Below are positions 35,810 through 45,864 of a stretch of 64,000 nucleotides of DNA, in pieces (position 1 is the first letter of the stretch; each line of letters opens with the position of its first letter). This stretch comes from CAWKEY01 sp963848675. Its GTDB lineage: Bacteria; Pseudomonadota; Gammaproteobacteria; Methylococcales; Methylomonadaceae. Under the pieces are notes generated by a model. That model was not told where the DNA came from. It was given only the letters and a program-made list of their open reading frames with translations, and made no database searches. The stretch spans positions 186,001 through 250,000 of the forward strand of contig CAWKEY010000024.1 of NCBI GenBank assembly GCA_963848675.1, given 5' to 3'. Both the position numbers and the translations under genes were made by a program.

Positions 35810-36835
35810 TCAGCCAACAACTCCCTGCACCGCTTCAGGAAACTGCATGGTCATGCAATGCAGACTGCCATATTGATGCACCAGCGGCCGGCAAGGGATG
35901 GCAATAATCTTCCGATCCGGGAAGCAGCCGGTCAGCCGTTCCAAAGCGACCGCATCCATGGGATCACCGTAAACCGGCACCATGACGGCCTGATTGATGA
36001 TTAAAAAATTGGCATAATTGGCAGGGAGTTGCTGGCCGTCTTCGTCATAAATCGGTTTCGGCAGCGGCAGCGGGACGAGATGGTAAACGTCGCCGTCCTG
36101 AGTTCTCAAGGCCTGCAACTGCATTTCCATGAATTTCAGGCTGTTGTAGTGCGGATCTTCGGGGTCGTCACAGCTGGTGTAAGCGATGGTGTTGGCGGAG
36201 CAAAAACGAGCCAGGGTATCGATGTGGGCATCGGTATCATCGCCGCTCAGGTTTTCCTGATCCAGCCAGAATACGCGTTGGGCGCCCAGGTGTTCGAGTA
36301 ATTGCTGTTCTATTTCCTGTTGGCTCAGGCCTTTGTTCCGGTTTGGGTTTAACAGGCATTGTTTGGTGGTCAGCAGGGTGTCAATGCCGTCACTTTCGAC
36401 GCTGCCGCCTTCGAGGATAAAATCGATATCGGCGTAAGGCGCGCCTTTAAAGGGTTTGGCGTTTAACAGTTTGTGATTAAGCGCGTTGTCGTTCTGATGC
36501 GAGTATTTCTCGCCCCAGCCGTTAAAAAGAAAGTTGAGGTGGACTATCGCACCGTCTTTTTCGACGCTAAGAAACACCGTGTCTCTGACCCAGATATCAT
36601 TCACGGCAGCGTGGATGAAGCCGATGTTGTCGACGTTGCCGACCAGGGTCTGGATATGCTGCTGATGGCTTTCATCCCGGCAGACGATGAGCAGTTTTTG
36701 ATATTGGCTGATGGTTTCCGCAATAATGCTGTAGGACTGTTCTACGGCTTCAAGATTGCGGAAGTCGCCGGTGTTATGCGGCCAGGCGATTAAGACGGCG
36801 GATTGTTTTTCCCATTCGGCTGGAAAGCGAGTCAT
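35810..36835 (-). CDS. aguA: Agmatine deiminase-family protein (peptidyl-arginine-deiminase fold)
   Basis: 341 residues. The catalytic residues of the family are visible: Asp in NDIWVRDT (80-85), a Glu in LEGGSVESDG, His in DDTDAHIDT and the nucleophile Cys327 in GSLHCMTMQF. It would hydrolyse agmatine to N-carbamoylputrescine in the putrescine pathway. Its ATG overlaps the recN stop by 4 bases. No N-carbamoylputrescine amidase gene (the usual partner) is in the window, so a role outside polyamine synthesis is possible. Confidence 0.87.
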   Translation of the reverse strand: MTRFPAEWEKQSAVLIAWPHNTGDFRNLEAVEQSYSIIAETISQYQKLLIVCRDESHQQHIQTLVGNVDNIGFIHAAVNDIWVRDTVFLSVEKDGAIVHLNFLFNGWGEKYSHQNDNALNHKLLNAKPFKGAPYADIDFILEGGSVESDGIDTLLTTKQCLLNPNRNKGLSQQEIEQQLLEHLGAQRVFWLDQENLSGDDTDAHIDTLARFCSANTIAYTSCDDPEDPHYNSLKFMEMQLQALRTQDGDVYHLVPLPLPKPIYDEDGQQLPANYANFLIINQAVMVPVYGDPMDAVALERLTGCFPDRKIIAIPCRPLVHQYGSLHCMTMQFPEAVQGVVG

Positions 36836-38511
36836 TGGTTTTGATTTCCTGTGGTTAGCATTTCTTTGGCATGAGCCCGCGTGTTGGCGGTGATATTGAC
36901 CCCTCCCAACATGCGGGCGATTTCTTCAACACGCTCTTCATGATCGAGCAAGCGGACCTGCGAAGAAGTGATGTCGGTTTTGTTGTTTTTTTCAACGTAC
37001 AAGTGCTGATGCGCTTGCGCTGCCACCTGCGGCAAATGGGTAACGCATAACACTTGCCGGTTATGGCTTAAGTCGCGCAGTTTTTGCCCGACAATTTCGG
37101 CAATGCCGCCGCCGATGCCCGAGTCGACTTCATCAAAAATCATGGTCGGCGTGGTTTTGTCATTCGACGTAGTGACCTGTATCGCCAGGCTGATGCGCGA
37201 TAATTCGCCACCAGAAGCCACTTTGGCCAGCGGTTTTGGCGGCAGTCCCGGATTGGCGCTGACCAGAAACTCGATTTTATCGTTGCCGTTCAGTTTCGGA
37301 ACGTCGGTATCAAGCGCGCCAATGTCGACCAGAAATTCGCCCTGCGGCATGCCTAGTTCCTTGATCATGGCTGAAATCTGTTGTTGCAGTTTGTTGCCAG
37401 CCAGTTTGCGTTGTGTGCTCAGCTCGGTTGCCAGTTCTCGGTATTGCTTGAGCAACTGCGCGCTGCTGGTGGTTAAGGCATCGATGCGCTCACTGCTATG
37501 GGTGAGGCTGTCAAGTTCCTGCCCTAGGTTTGCGGCCTGCTCAGGCAGTTCATCCGGCAAGACATGGTGTTTACGGCTCAGGCTTTGAATAATGCCAATC
37601 TGATTTTCCAGAGCCTCCATGCGCTGCGGGTCTGCTTCTTGCGATTCAAGAAAGCGCCGCAATTGCAGGGCGGCTTCTTCAACCTGAATCTGCGCTTCCG
37701 CCAGCATGGCGCAGATTTCGTTCAGTTCGGGCGCAAACTGGGCGATATGTGCTGTGTCGCTGATACTGTGGTTGAGCAGGTGATTGACTGATTGCTGCTC
37801 ATTCTCATAGAGCAGATCCATCTGACTCTGGCCTGTAGTTAATATCTGCCCCAGATTGGCCAGCTTGCTGTGTTCTTCGGACAGCGCGGCATAATTGAAG
37901 TTTTCAAGATCAAGCTGGTGTAATTCCTGAATTTGATAACGCAGCAATTCTTCGCGCGCGCTTTGGTCGGTGCTGGCTTTAATGAGTGCTTCCAGCTCCT
38001 TATTGGCTTTATGCCATTGCCGGTAACAGTCGTTGGTTTTGTCCAGCAGGGGCTGATTTTTGCCGAAGGCATCCAGCAAACGGCGCTGCTCGTCAGACTT
38101 CAGCAAGGTTAAATGCGCATGCTGGCCGTGAATTTCAACCAGTTGCTCGCTGAGCTCCTGCAAGGTCTGCAAGGTGACCGGGCGGTTGTTGATGTAGGCC
38201 TTTGAACGGCCGTCCTGATTGACTAGCCGACGGATCAGGCAGTGCTGCTCATCATCCAGATCGTTTTCCTGCAGCCACTGTTGCGCGCCGGGGGCGTCGG
38301 CCAAATCAAATTCCAGATTAATCTCGGCGCGTTTGCCATCCGGGCGCACGTATCCCGAGTCGGCGCGATCGCCCAGGGCCAGCCCTAACGCGGTTAATAA
38401 AATGGATTTGCCGGCGCCGGTTTCGCCGGTGAGTACCGACATGCCTTGGTCAAGGTCAAGGTCCAGTGATTTAACGACGGCAAGATCAATAATATTAAGA
38501 TTTAATAGCAT
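36832..38511 (-). CDS. recN: DNA repair ATPase RecN
   Basis: 559 residues from MLLNLNIIDLAVVKSL, matching the family start; GTG 38532 is possible but lacks good spacing. SMC-like: Walker A GETGAGKS near residue 30, long coiled coils (about 150-370), and the C-terminal LASGGELSRISLA signature with Walker B MIFDEVDSG. RecN acts on double-strand breaks with RecA. Overlaps the nadK end by 17 bases; operon nadK-recN-aguA. Confidence 0.95.
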   Translation of the reverse strand: MLLNLNIIDLAVVKSLDLDLDQGMSVLTGETGAGKSILLTALGLALGDRADSGYVRPDGKRAEINLEFDLADAPGAQQWLQENDLDDEQHCLIRRLVNQDGRSKAYINNRPVTLQTLQELSEQLVEIHGQHAHLTLLKSDEQRRLLDAFGKNQPLLDKTNDCYRQWHKANKELEALIKASTDQSAREELLRYQIQELHQLDLENFNYAALSEEHSKLANLGQILTTGQSQMDLLYENEQQSVNHLLNHSISDTAHIAQFAPELNEICAMLAEAQIQVEEAALQLRRFLESQEADPQRMEALENQIGIIQSLSRKHHVLPDELPEQAANLGQELDSLTHSSERIDALTTSSAQLLKQYRELATELSTQRKLAGNKLQQQISAMIKELGMPQGEFLVDIGALDTDVPKLNGNDKIEFLVSANPGLPPKPLAKVASGGELSRISLAIQVTTSNDKTTPTMIFDEVDSGIGGGIAEIVGQKLRDLSHNRQVLCVTHLPQVAAQAHQHLYVEKNNKTDITSSQVRLLDHEERVEEIARMLGGVNITANTRAHAKEMLTTGNQNQ

Positions 38512-39400
38512 CGGTGTTGGTGTGGTAACCACTGCTCCAGTTTAATTTATTCCTGAGGATCTGGAAGAAGTCATGACCTTCCGGATGCAGGATTCTAATC
38601 GGTATGGGGTCTTTCTTAATCAGGATCTTGTCACTGATTAAGACGTCAGCAATTTCAATCTTATCACAAGTCACCAGCGCGTTAATTTGCCTGGTTTGGC
38701 AAAAGCTGATTTCAATTTCAGCAGAATCATGAATGACAATAGGGCGATTCGATAAGGTATGCGGATTCAGCGGCACCAGCACCAGCGCTTTTAATGACGG
38801 ATACAGAATCGGCCCGCCCGCCGATAAGGAATACGCGGTGGAACCGGTCGGTGTGGAAATAATCAGACCATCGGAGCGTTGCGAATTTAAAAACACACCG
38901 TCAATGTGGGTCATAATTTCAATCATGCTCGGCGTTACCCAGCGATGAATGACCACTTCATTGACGGCGGTTTCTTCATGAATAACGTGGCCGTCGCGGA
39001 TGATTTTGGCGCGCAATAAAGAGCGTTTTTCTTCCGAGTAATGGCCTTGTAGTATTTGGTGCAATTTAGCGGGTAGTTCGTTGGGGGATATGTCGACAAG
39101 AAAACCCAATCGGCCGAGGTTAATGCCAATTAAAGGGATGCCATATTTGACAATCGCCCGCGCGGCAGCCAGAAAAGTGCCATCACCACCCACAGCTATA
39201 ACCAGTTCGCAATGTTGCCCCAGCGTGTCTATGGAACTTGAGGCAACGGACGGATCTTGTATAAACTGGACACTGTCTTCAGCAACAAATACTGAGTAAT
39301 GATGTTGCGTTAAATAATCATAAAGCCCGGTCAAAGTCTCAGCAATGCCAGGGTCACTGGGTTTGCCTATGATGCCAATGGTGTTAAATGGTGTATGCAT
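38495..39400 (-). CDS. nadK: NAD kinase
   Basis: 301 residues. GGDGT (71-75) with the catalytic Asp, NLGRLGFL and TPTGSTAYSLSAGG are the conserved ATP-NAD kinase blocks. Makes NADP from NAD. First gene of a three-gene operon with recN and aguA, a nadK-recN pairing common in gammaproteobacteria. Confidence 0.96.
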   Translation of the reverse strand: MHTPFNTIGIIGKPSDPGIAETLTGLYDYLTQHHYSVFVAEDSVQFIQDPSVASSSIDTLGQHCELVIAVGGDGTFLAAARAIVKYGIPLIGINLGRLGFLVDISPNELPAKLHQILQGHYSEEKRSLLRAKIIRDGHVIHEETAVNEVVIHRWVTPSMIEIMTHIDGVFLNSQRSDGLIISTPTGSTAYSLSAGGPILYPSLKALVLVPLNPHTLSNRPIVIHDSAEIEISFCQTRQINALVTCDKIEIADVLISDKILIKKDPIPIRILHPEGHDFFQILRNKLNWSSGYHTNTDAIKS

Positions 39401-39557
39401 TGCGGGTTAATAACCGGTAAATGGCTCTGATTATACAAAAAAACACCAGCAAACCAAGGTGTTTACTGATATTGCCGGCAGCAGTCTGGTTATTAGTTGC
39501 GTATTTGGCCTCATTACGCATACGATTCTAATATTTGATCCCAGAAAATCATTAATC

Positions 39558-41939
39558 ATGCATCAGCTCATAGACAGTCTTAATTTCAATCTCGTGATCC
39601 TTGAGTTCGACTGCTCGACGGATGCGGCGGACAGATCCCCACGCATTAAACGGGTTAATCTGTCTGCGGCCACATTGTTGGGTTACCGCGCAGAAGAACT
39701 TGTTGATAAACCGCTGGATATCCTTTTCGCCCCGGAAAATAAGGAGTCCTGGCAAGCAGCCCTGGCCAACGTAACCGGCAACAACACGGGGGCAAGCTTT
39801 GAGTGCGAGCTCGCCGGCAAAGCTGAAAACAGCATTCAGGCGTTCATTTCGGTTTCGGTGTTACCCGGCCAGAACCCGAAAAAAACTACTGTCGTCTTGC
39901 TGATTCAAGATATCAGCGACAGAAAACGCCAGGACAAGGACCTGTTCATGATGCATCGGGCCGTCGAACAAAGCGCCAGCGCCGTGATGATTACCGACCA
40001 CAAGGGCCACATCGAATACATCAATCCCAAATTTACTGAACTTACCGGCTATAGCTTTGAGGAATTACAAGGGCAAAATCCCAGAATCCTGCAATCCGGC
40101 AGTACCTCGCCGGAACAGCATCAGGCGTTATGGGAAATGCTGCTAAAAAACGGAGAATGGCGCGGCGAGCTTAAAAATCAAAAGAAAAACGGCGAAATCT
40201 ACTGGGCTTACGAGAGTATCAGCGCCATTAAAAACAGCCGCGGCGATATCATTCACTTTGTCGCCGTTGAGGAAGACATTACCCAGCGTAAAGCCGTTGA
40301 ATCAGCTCTGATCGAGAGTGAACAACGATTCCGGCAAATGGCCGAAATGACAGGCGAATGGCTTTGGGAACAAGACCCGCAAGGCTACTATATCTATAGC
40401 AGCGTGGCCGTTAACCAGATCATTGGCTACAGCCAGGACGAAGTCATCGGCAAACACTATACCCAGTTTTTAACCCCGCAGGATAAAGCCAGCCAACAGA
40501 ATTATTCCACAAGCCGGCGGCCTTTTTATGCCCTGACCAATCACTATCAGCATAAGGATGGGCATGCCGTGTTGACCGAATCGGCCGGCTTGCCGATTAT
40601 CGATGCCGAAGGAAAACTGCTTAAATGGCGAGGTGTCGATCGGGACATTACCGCCCGGCAGCATTTCCAGGATGCCCTCATCGAAAGTGAAAAACGCACG
40701 CGGCTCATTATTGACAGCTCTTTAAATGCTATCGTGCTGATGGATTCTTATGGCCTTATTACCGACTGGAACCGCCGCGCTGAAAAACTATTCGGCTGGC
40801 AAAGTCATGAGGCCATAGGTCAGCCGCTGGAAAAGATCATCATCCCGCCGCGTTTTCGCAAGGCCCACCGGCAAGGCCTGCAAAATTTTCTGCGTTCCGG
40901 CGTGGGCGCCATGCTAAATCGGCAGATTGAACAAATCGCTCTCCGGCGCGATGGTTCGGAATTCCCGATTGAACTCAGTGTTTCGCCTCTAAAGCTCGGC
41001 AATAGCTATATTTTCAGCGGTTTTATCCACGACATTACTGCTCGCAAAGCCGCCGAACAGCAAATTCGCCAGGCTCAGGTCAATCTGGCGATAGCGCAAA
41101 GCGAAATCAAGATTGCTCACCAGATACAGGCCTCTTTATTGCCTGCAGAGCCCATTAAATCAGAACATTTTGAAGTTACCGGCTACTGCCTGCCTGCAAA
41201 TCAGGTGGGCGGCGACTATTTTGATTATTTTTTTCGCGGAGAGAGCCACCTGGATATGGTGATTGCCGATGTCTCAGGTCACTCCATCGGTCCGGCCCTG
41301 TTTATGGTTGAGGCCCGCAGCGCCATCCGCGCGCAGACCAATTCGGCGGCCACACCGGCGCAAACGCTGAAGGTGCTCAATAAATTCCTGTATGCCGACC
41401 TCAATCATGCCGACTACTTCATCACGCTGTCGTATCTGCAATATGATATCAGCCGCCAGCGGCTCAGTTTTGCCAATGCCGGCCATCCGCCGCCCTTGCT
41501 GGTGCAAAACCAATGCATCGATGAGGAATGCCTGTTTTCTTCTCCAGAACAAGCCTCCAGGAATGAGGCGAAAATACAGCAACTGTTTGGTCATCATTTC
41601 AATCTGGACGAGCCGCTCATCAACACCAGCCAAACGCAATGCACCCAGCTCGATGCCGAAGGGCTCATTCTGGGGGTGCGAGAGAATGTTGTGTTTGAAG
41701 AAAAATACATCCAGCTCAGCGCTGGCGACCTGATCCTGCTGTACACCGACGGTTTGACGGAAGCCGAAAATACCCAGGGTGAATTTTTTGGCACCGAACG
41801 CCTCCGCAGCCTGTTGCTGCAATGCGCACATAAATCCCCCCAAGACATCATCAACACCCTCATGGAGCAGCTTAAACTGTTCTGCCAGAACGAATCCTTC
41901 AAGGATGATATTACCTTGATGATCTTCAAGCGCAAGTAA
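39558..41939 (+). CDS. Multi-PAS sensor with SpoIIE/PP2C phosphatase output
   Basis: 793 residues from MHQLIDSLNF; the GTG start 33 codons earlier is less likely. Four PAS domains in series lie at about residues 10-125, 130-245, 255-370 and 380-500. A short coiled coil (QIRQAQVNLAIAQSEIKIA) follows, then a PP2C-type Ser phosphatase of the RsbU/SpoIIE class (DVSGHSIGPALF, LLYTDGLTEAEN and SFKDDITLMIF). PAS2-PAS4 have typical PAC ends. There is no membrane segment, so it senses cytoplasmic cues. It would dephosphorylate an anti-sigma antagonist, but no such partner is in the window. Stand-alone gene. Confidence 0.9.
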   Translation: MHQLIDSLNFNLVILEFDCSTDAADRSPRIKRVNLSAATLLGYRAEELVDKPLDILFAPENKESWQAALANVTGNNTGASFECELAGKAENSIQAFISVSVLPGQNPKKTTVVLLIQDISDRKRQDKDLFMMHRAVEQSASAVMITDHKGHIEYINPKFTELTGYSFEELQGQNPRILQSGSTSPEQHQALWEMLLKNGEWRGELKNQKKNGEIYWAYESISAIKNSRGDIIHFVAVEEDITQRKAVESALIESEQRFRQMAEMTGEWLWEQDPQGYYIYSSVAVNQIIGYSQDEVIGKHYTQFLTPQDKASQQNYSTSRRPFYALTNHYQHKDGHAVLTESAGLPIIDAEGKLLKWRGVDRDITARQHFQDALIESEKRTRLIIDSSLNAIVLMDSYGLITDWNRRAEKLFGWQSHEAIGQPLEKIIIPPRFRKAHRQGLQNFLRSGVGAMLNRQIEQIALRRDGSEFPIELSVSPLKLGNSYIFSGFIHDITARKAAEQQIRQAQVNLAIAQSEIKIAHQIQASLLPAEPIKSEHFEVTGYCLPANQVGGDYFDYFFRGESHLDMVIADVSGHSIGPALFMVEARSAIRAQTNSAATPAQTLKVLNKFLYADLNHADYFITLSYLQYDISRQRLSFANAGHPPPLLVQNQCIDEECLFSSPEQASRNEAKIQQLFGHHFNLDEPLINTSQTQCTQLDAEGLILGVRENVVFEEKYIQLSAGDLILLYTDGLTEAENTQGEFFGTERLRSLLLQCAHKSPQDIINTLMEQLKLFCQNESFKDDITLMIFKRK

Positions 41940-42128
41940 TCGCTGTCCTCCAGTTAAAGGGAAAGTCCAGCACCCGGACTGTCCCGTTACCCTCTTGTTC
42001 CAAGATGATTGGCGTTTGGCGCATTCCGGCAGATATCAGGAATTCGCAGTGTGTTCTTGTGTTTCGCTCATGGCCCTGCACGCTCATCACGAGCGTAATT
42101 TATTGATCATCCATGAAGTGTGCGTGCT

Positions 42129-42156
42129 GTGCTCAGGATAGGCCTGTCCTGAGCAC
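42129..42156. terminator. Strong palindrome between convergent genes, possible terminator
   Basis: GTGCTCAGGA and TCCTGAGCAC form a 10-bp perfect stem with an 8-base loop, between the convergent PAS-phosphatase and secreted-protein genes. On the plus strand GCTATTTT follows, a weak T run, so termination is plausible but unproven. Confidence 0.45.
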
Positions 42157-42181
42157 GCTATTTTGGGAAATTTGCGTTAAT

Positions 42182-42697
42182 TTATTCTGAAGGTGCTGAA
42201 TGGTGTTGATTATGCAGCGGGATGTCAGCGTTGCCGTGGTCGCTCATTTGGGCATCAAACCATTCATGAAGCGCCTGAACATAGGGGGGAAATTCCGTTG
42301 AATAATGGATCTGTGCACCATTTTCCAGGGCTTTGTATTCGTATTTTATATCATCCGTTTCCGCCTTTTTCAACAGGGCGAGCCCCGGCATATCTGCTCC
42401 ATGCATGCGTTCAGTTGCAGAAAAGTCACCTTTTCGGAAGTCATTGGCCATTTTGAGCAGATGGCTCTGGATTAATTTTATTTGCGAGGTATTGCCTGCT
42501 GATTTGACAACCACATGCTGGACACCGCCGTGAGCAGTTTTGGAAAACGTTTGTAACGTTTCATTTAGCGAATAAGGAAGGGCTTGCTGGATGCGTTGAC
42601 GGGTCTCTTCAGGCTGTGCAGGGCTGGTTTTTTCAAGGCCAGGCGCTGTCGTCGAAAAAAGCAAAAGTCCAGTCAGTAGTAATGGGTAATAGTTCAT
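42182..42697 (-). CDS. Secreted hypothetical protein
   Basis: 171 residues with an N-terminal signal-like segment (MNYYPLLLTGLLLFSTTAPG) but no lipobox, so probably periplasmic. A hydrophilic body has HVVVKSAGNTSQIKLIQSHL and a downstream ERMHGADMPGLALL; the C-terminus is His-rich (HNQHHSAPSE). I recognise no domain. ATG preceded by GAGGAGTACC gives a very good ribosome site. Confidence 0.7.
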   Translation of the reverse strand: MNYYPLLLTGLLLFSTTAPGLEKTSPAQPEETRQRIQQALPYSLNETLQTFSKTAHGGVQHVVVKSAGNTSQIKLIQSHLLKMANDFRKGDFSATERMHGADMPGLALLKKAETDDIKYEYKALENGAQIHYSTEFPPYVQALHEWFDAQMSDHGNADIPLHNQHHSAPSE

Positions 42698-43006
42698 GGT
42701 GGTACTCCTCGATGGGTTAAGACGCCGTGGAAAGGTCTTATCTTTCTACGATTTGAAGACAGGCTTCTCGTTTGTCAGGTTCAATAAATTGATGCGGGTT
42801 AAATTTGGAGTTTATCCGGCCGGGGGAGGAGGAGCAACAGAAACACGCTTCCGGTGCAGATGAAGATGGTTTTCGGATAATGCTGTTGGCACTGAAAGCG
42901 AGTGACACGCGCTCAAGACTAAATGCAGTAGGTTTTTGGGTTTCCTGTTAATATCTGCCAAAATCAAAATGTGATTTCCCATTTAGTCAACTCAAGGCAG
43001 CTAGGT

Positions 43007-43525
43007 ATGGCTTCAACAGTAATAAGATTGATTTTAATGGTTTCTGCATTGTTAATTGCGGGCCCTGCAAGTGCAGACAAGCCATCAAGGGACGGCGGAG
43101 GCAAGCATGACAAACACCCGAAGCAAGAGCGGCACTATGATCGCGACAACCGTTCAGGCGCTTCCAACGATAGGTCTTATCATGACGAGGACAGGCCAGA
43201 GTTTAGCGGTGGCCGGTATTTCATCGACCGGCATCGAACGGTTATCCATGACTATTATGTTAATGAATACCGGACTGGCCGCTGCCCGCCAGGATTGGCC
43301 AAGAAACACAATGGGTGTATGCCTCCAGGGCAAGCGAAAAAATGGGCCTTGGGGCGACCCTTGCCAAGGGATGTGATTTTCTACAATTTGCCGCCGGCAG
43401 TGGCTTACACAATCGGGCCGCCGCCTCCGGGATACCGCTTTGTGCGTGTGGCGTCCGATATTTTGATGATTGCTATTGGGACGGGGATGGTGATGGATGC
43501 TATCAACGATTTGGGCAGGTATTAA
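43007..43525 (+). CDS. RcnB/CigR-like periplasmic protein
   Basis: 172 residues from the ATG with AAGGCAGC upstream. A signal peptide (IRLILMVSALLIAGPASA) is followed by a charged His/Asp/Arg-rich region. The RcnB-type core then has RCPPGLAKKHNGCMPPGQAKKW, with two Cys, and a later PPPPGYRFVRVASDILMI. RcnB proteins modulate nickel/cobalt efflux, but most homologues are uncharacterised. Stand-alone, 195 bp before creA. Confidence 0.75.
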   Translation: MASTVIRLILMVSALLIAGPASADKPSRDGGGKHDKHPKQERHYDRDNRSGASNDRSYHDEDRPEFSGGRYFIDRHRTVIHDYYVNEYRTGRCPPGLAKKHNGCMPPGQAKKWALGRPLPRDVIFYNLPPAVAYTIGPPPPGYRFVRVASDILMIAIGTGMVMDAINDLGRY

Positions 43526-43719
43526 CGCCACAGTCACGAACTCTGTTTGTTCCGGTGGTCCACTCTGAAAGCAGGCCGCAAAAATCTGATTTTTTGTCAA
43601 TAGATCACTCGCCGGGCCGATCCCAAGCTGGCTTCGTTCGCTGGCGCGCGGTATGGGTATGCAGCGCGCTGCCACATGCCTTGTAAGCCACCAACATCAA
43701 ACCCTTTGAAAATTCGCAT

Positions 43720-44181
43720 ATGAAAAAATTACTCGGTTTTATCCTCTTGTTACAAGTAGCCAATGCCGCCGATGCCGAGACCGTGGGATGCGTCACTACT
43801 TCCTGGAAGTTGATTGGCGCCAATCACAAGGTCTGTGTCGAGGCTTTTTCCGACCCTAAAATTCCGGGTGTAACTTGCCATGTCAGTCAGGCCAGAACCG
43901 GCGGCATTTCCGGCACCTTGGGTTTGGCGCAAGATCCGTCGCAGTTTTCGCTGGCGTGCAGGCAGACCGGTGCGATTAGTGTGCCTCGCGACTTACCGAA
44001 AGATGAAACGGTGTTTTCTGAAGATACCTCATTATTATTCAAAGAAACCCGCGTGGTCCGGCTGTGGGATGGTGCTCACAAGACTTTGGTCTACGTTGCC
44101 ATCAGCCGTAAACTGATTGAGGGCGCTCCGGCCAACAGTATTTCGACGGTGCCGGTGCTGCCGTGGGCGGGGCAGCCATAA
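43720..44181 (+). CDS. creA: CreA family periplasmic protein
   Basis: 153 residues with a signal peptide (MKKLLGFILLLQVANAADA). The CreA blocks are present: GCVTTSWKLIGANHKVCVEAF, DPKIPGVTCHVSQARTGG (here split), and FKETRVVRLWDGAHKTLVYV. E. coli CreA is of similar length; its function is unknown. 100 bp before tgt, same strand. Confidence 0.9.
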   Translation: MKKLLGFILLLQVANAADAETVGCVTTSWKLIGANHKVCVEAFSDPKIPGVTCHVSQARTGGISGTLGLAQDPSQFSLACRQTGAISVPRDLPKDETVFSEDTSLLFKETRVVRLWDGAHKTLVYVAISRKLIEGAPANSISTVPVLPWAGQP

Positions 44182-44281
44182 CCAGACTTCGCTGCATCTG
44201 ATCTGGCGAACAGGGCTGCTGTCACTGGCTTTTCCATCTAAAACCCCGGATAATCGCGATCTTTTTAGCAGCGCTCTATTC

Positions 44282-45397
44282 ATGCAATTTACATTAACAA
44301 ACACCGACGGTTATGCCCGGCGCGGCCGGCTGGCTTTTGCTCGCGGTGTGGTGGAAACGCCGATATTTATGCCGGTCGGCACCTATGGCGCGGTCAAATC
44401 GCTGACGCCGGAGGATTTAACCGGACTGGGCGCGCAAATTATTCTCGGCAACACCTTTCATTTACTGCTCAGGCCGGGCATGGAGGTCATGAAGGCGCAT
44501 GGCGATTTGCATGATTTCATGCACTGGAATAAGCCGATTCTGACCGATTCCGGCGGCTTTCAGGTATTCAGTCTCGGCGCGCTGCGCAAAATTACCGAGC
44601 AGGGCGTCACCTTTAAATCGCCTATCAACGGCCGGCCCATTTTTATGGGGCCTGAGGAATCCATGCGGGTGCAGCGTGATCTGGGTTCTGACATTGTGAT
44701 GATCTTCGATGAATGCACACCGTATCCGGCCACGGTTCAGGAAGCGGCAGATTCCATGCGGCTGTCGTTGCGCTGGGCGGCACGCAGTAAACAAGCCCAT
44801 GACGATAATGCTGCGGCTTTGTTTGGCATCGTGCAGGGCGGCATGTATGAGCACTTGCGCCAGGAATCCATAGATGGACTGGTCGACATCGGCTTTGATG
44901 GGTATGCCATCGGCGGCTTGTCGGTGGGCGAGCCGAAAGAAGAAATGATGGCGACCTTGGATGTGCTGCATGGCAAAATGCCGGCCGATAAACCGCGCTA
45001 TTTGATGGGCGTGGGCACGCCAGAAGATCTCGTTGAGGCGGTGCGGCGCGGCATCGACATGTTCGATTGTGTGATGCCGACGCGCAATGCCCGCAACGGC
45101 CATCTTTTTACCCGCACCGGCGTCATCAGAATCAGAAACAGCCAATACCAGTTTGATAACAATCCACTGGATGAAAACTGCCGCTGCTATACCTGCCGGC
45201 ATTACTCCAGAGCGTATCTGCGCCATCTGGATAAATGCAAGGAAATGCTGGGTTCCAGGCTGAACACCCTGCATAACCTGTATTATTATCTGAGCCTTAT
45301 GCAGAACCTGCGCGATGCGATTGAAATGGGGGAGCTGGATGATTTTGTCCGGCAATTCTACCGGCAACGAGGAAAAACAGTTCCGACTGTGGCATAA
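44282..45397 (+). CDS. tgt: tRNA-guanine transglycosylase
   Basis: 371 residues from MQFTLTNTDGYARRG. TDSGGFQVFSL with the Asp, the nucleophile Asp in FDECTPYPA, and the C-terminal zinc site CRCYTCRHYSRAYLRHL are visible. It swaps guanine-34 for preQ1 in His, Asp, Asn and Tyr tRNAs. First gene of a tgt-yajC-secD-secF cluster. The longer frame beginning at 44117 overlaps creA and lacks family sequence. Confidence 0.97.
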   Translation: MQFTLTNTDGYARRGRLAFARGVVETPIFMPVGTYGAVKSLTPEDLTGLGAQIILGNTFHLLLRPGMEVMKAHGDLHDFMHWNKPILTDSGGFQVFSLGALRKITEQGVTFKSPINGRPIFMGPEESMRVQRDLGSDIVMIFDECTPYPATVQEAADSMRLSLRWAARSKQAHDDNAAALFGIVQGGMYEHLRQESIDGLVDIGFDGYAIGGLSVGEPKEEMMATLDVLHGKMPADKPRYLMGVGTPEDLVEAVRRGIDMFDCVMPTRNARNGHLFTRTGVIRIRNSQYQFDNNPLDENCRCYTCRHYSRAYLRHLDKCKEMLGSRLNTLHNLYYYLSLMQNLRDAIEMGELDDFVRQFYRQRGKTVPTVA

Positions 45398-45437
45398 TGG
45401 CGCACATTTTATTTCATAATAACAACCGAGGGTAATC

Positions 45438-45785
45438 ATGAGTTTTTTTATTTCTGACGCTTTGGCCGAGGCACCCGCTGCCGCATCTCAACCCGGCATT
45501 GAAGGGATGCTGTTTCCACTGGGCATTCTGGTGTTTTTTTACTTTTTGTTTTTGCGTCCGCAATCCAAGAAAGCCAAGGAACAAAAGCAAATGCTGGCGG
45601 CGCTGACTAAAGGCGTCGAAGTGGTCACTAGCGGCGGTATTTTGGGTAAAGTGGTCGAGCTAGACGAGAATTTTGTCAAAATTGAAGTTTCCGACAATAG
45701 CTTTATTCAAGTGCAGCGTCACGCTATCGCCAGCCTGATGCCTAAAGGCACTTACAAAGCGATAATTAAGAAAGCTAAAGTTTAA
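45438..45785 (+). CDS. yajC: Sec translocon accessory protein YajC
   Basis: 115 residues, one membrane helix (MLFPLGILVFFYFLFLRPQ) and the YajC cytosolic domain with KGVEVVTSGGILGKVVEL. GAGGGTAATC before the ATG. YajC associates with SecDF. Standard neighbours on both sides. Confidence 0.95.
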   Translation: MSFFISDALAEAPAAASQPGIEGMLFPLGILVFFYFLFLRPQSKKAKEQKQMLAALTKGVEVVTSGGILGKVVELDENFVKIEVSDNSFIQVQRHAIASLMPKGTYKAIIKKAKV

Positions 45786-45864
45786 CTATCGTACCTGCGC
45801 AGCGTATAGCTTGGCGGCGAGCAGCCGTTTGAGCTATTCCGCGGTCTAATTGTTGGAATAACAC

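Noticed and set aside
44462..45439. 325-codon minus-strand frame
   Set aside because: Antisense to tgt, which is unmistakable.
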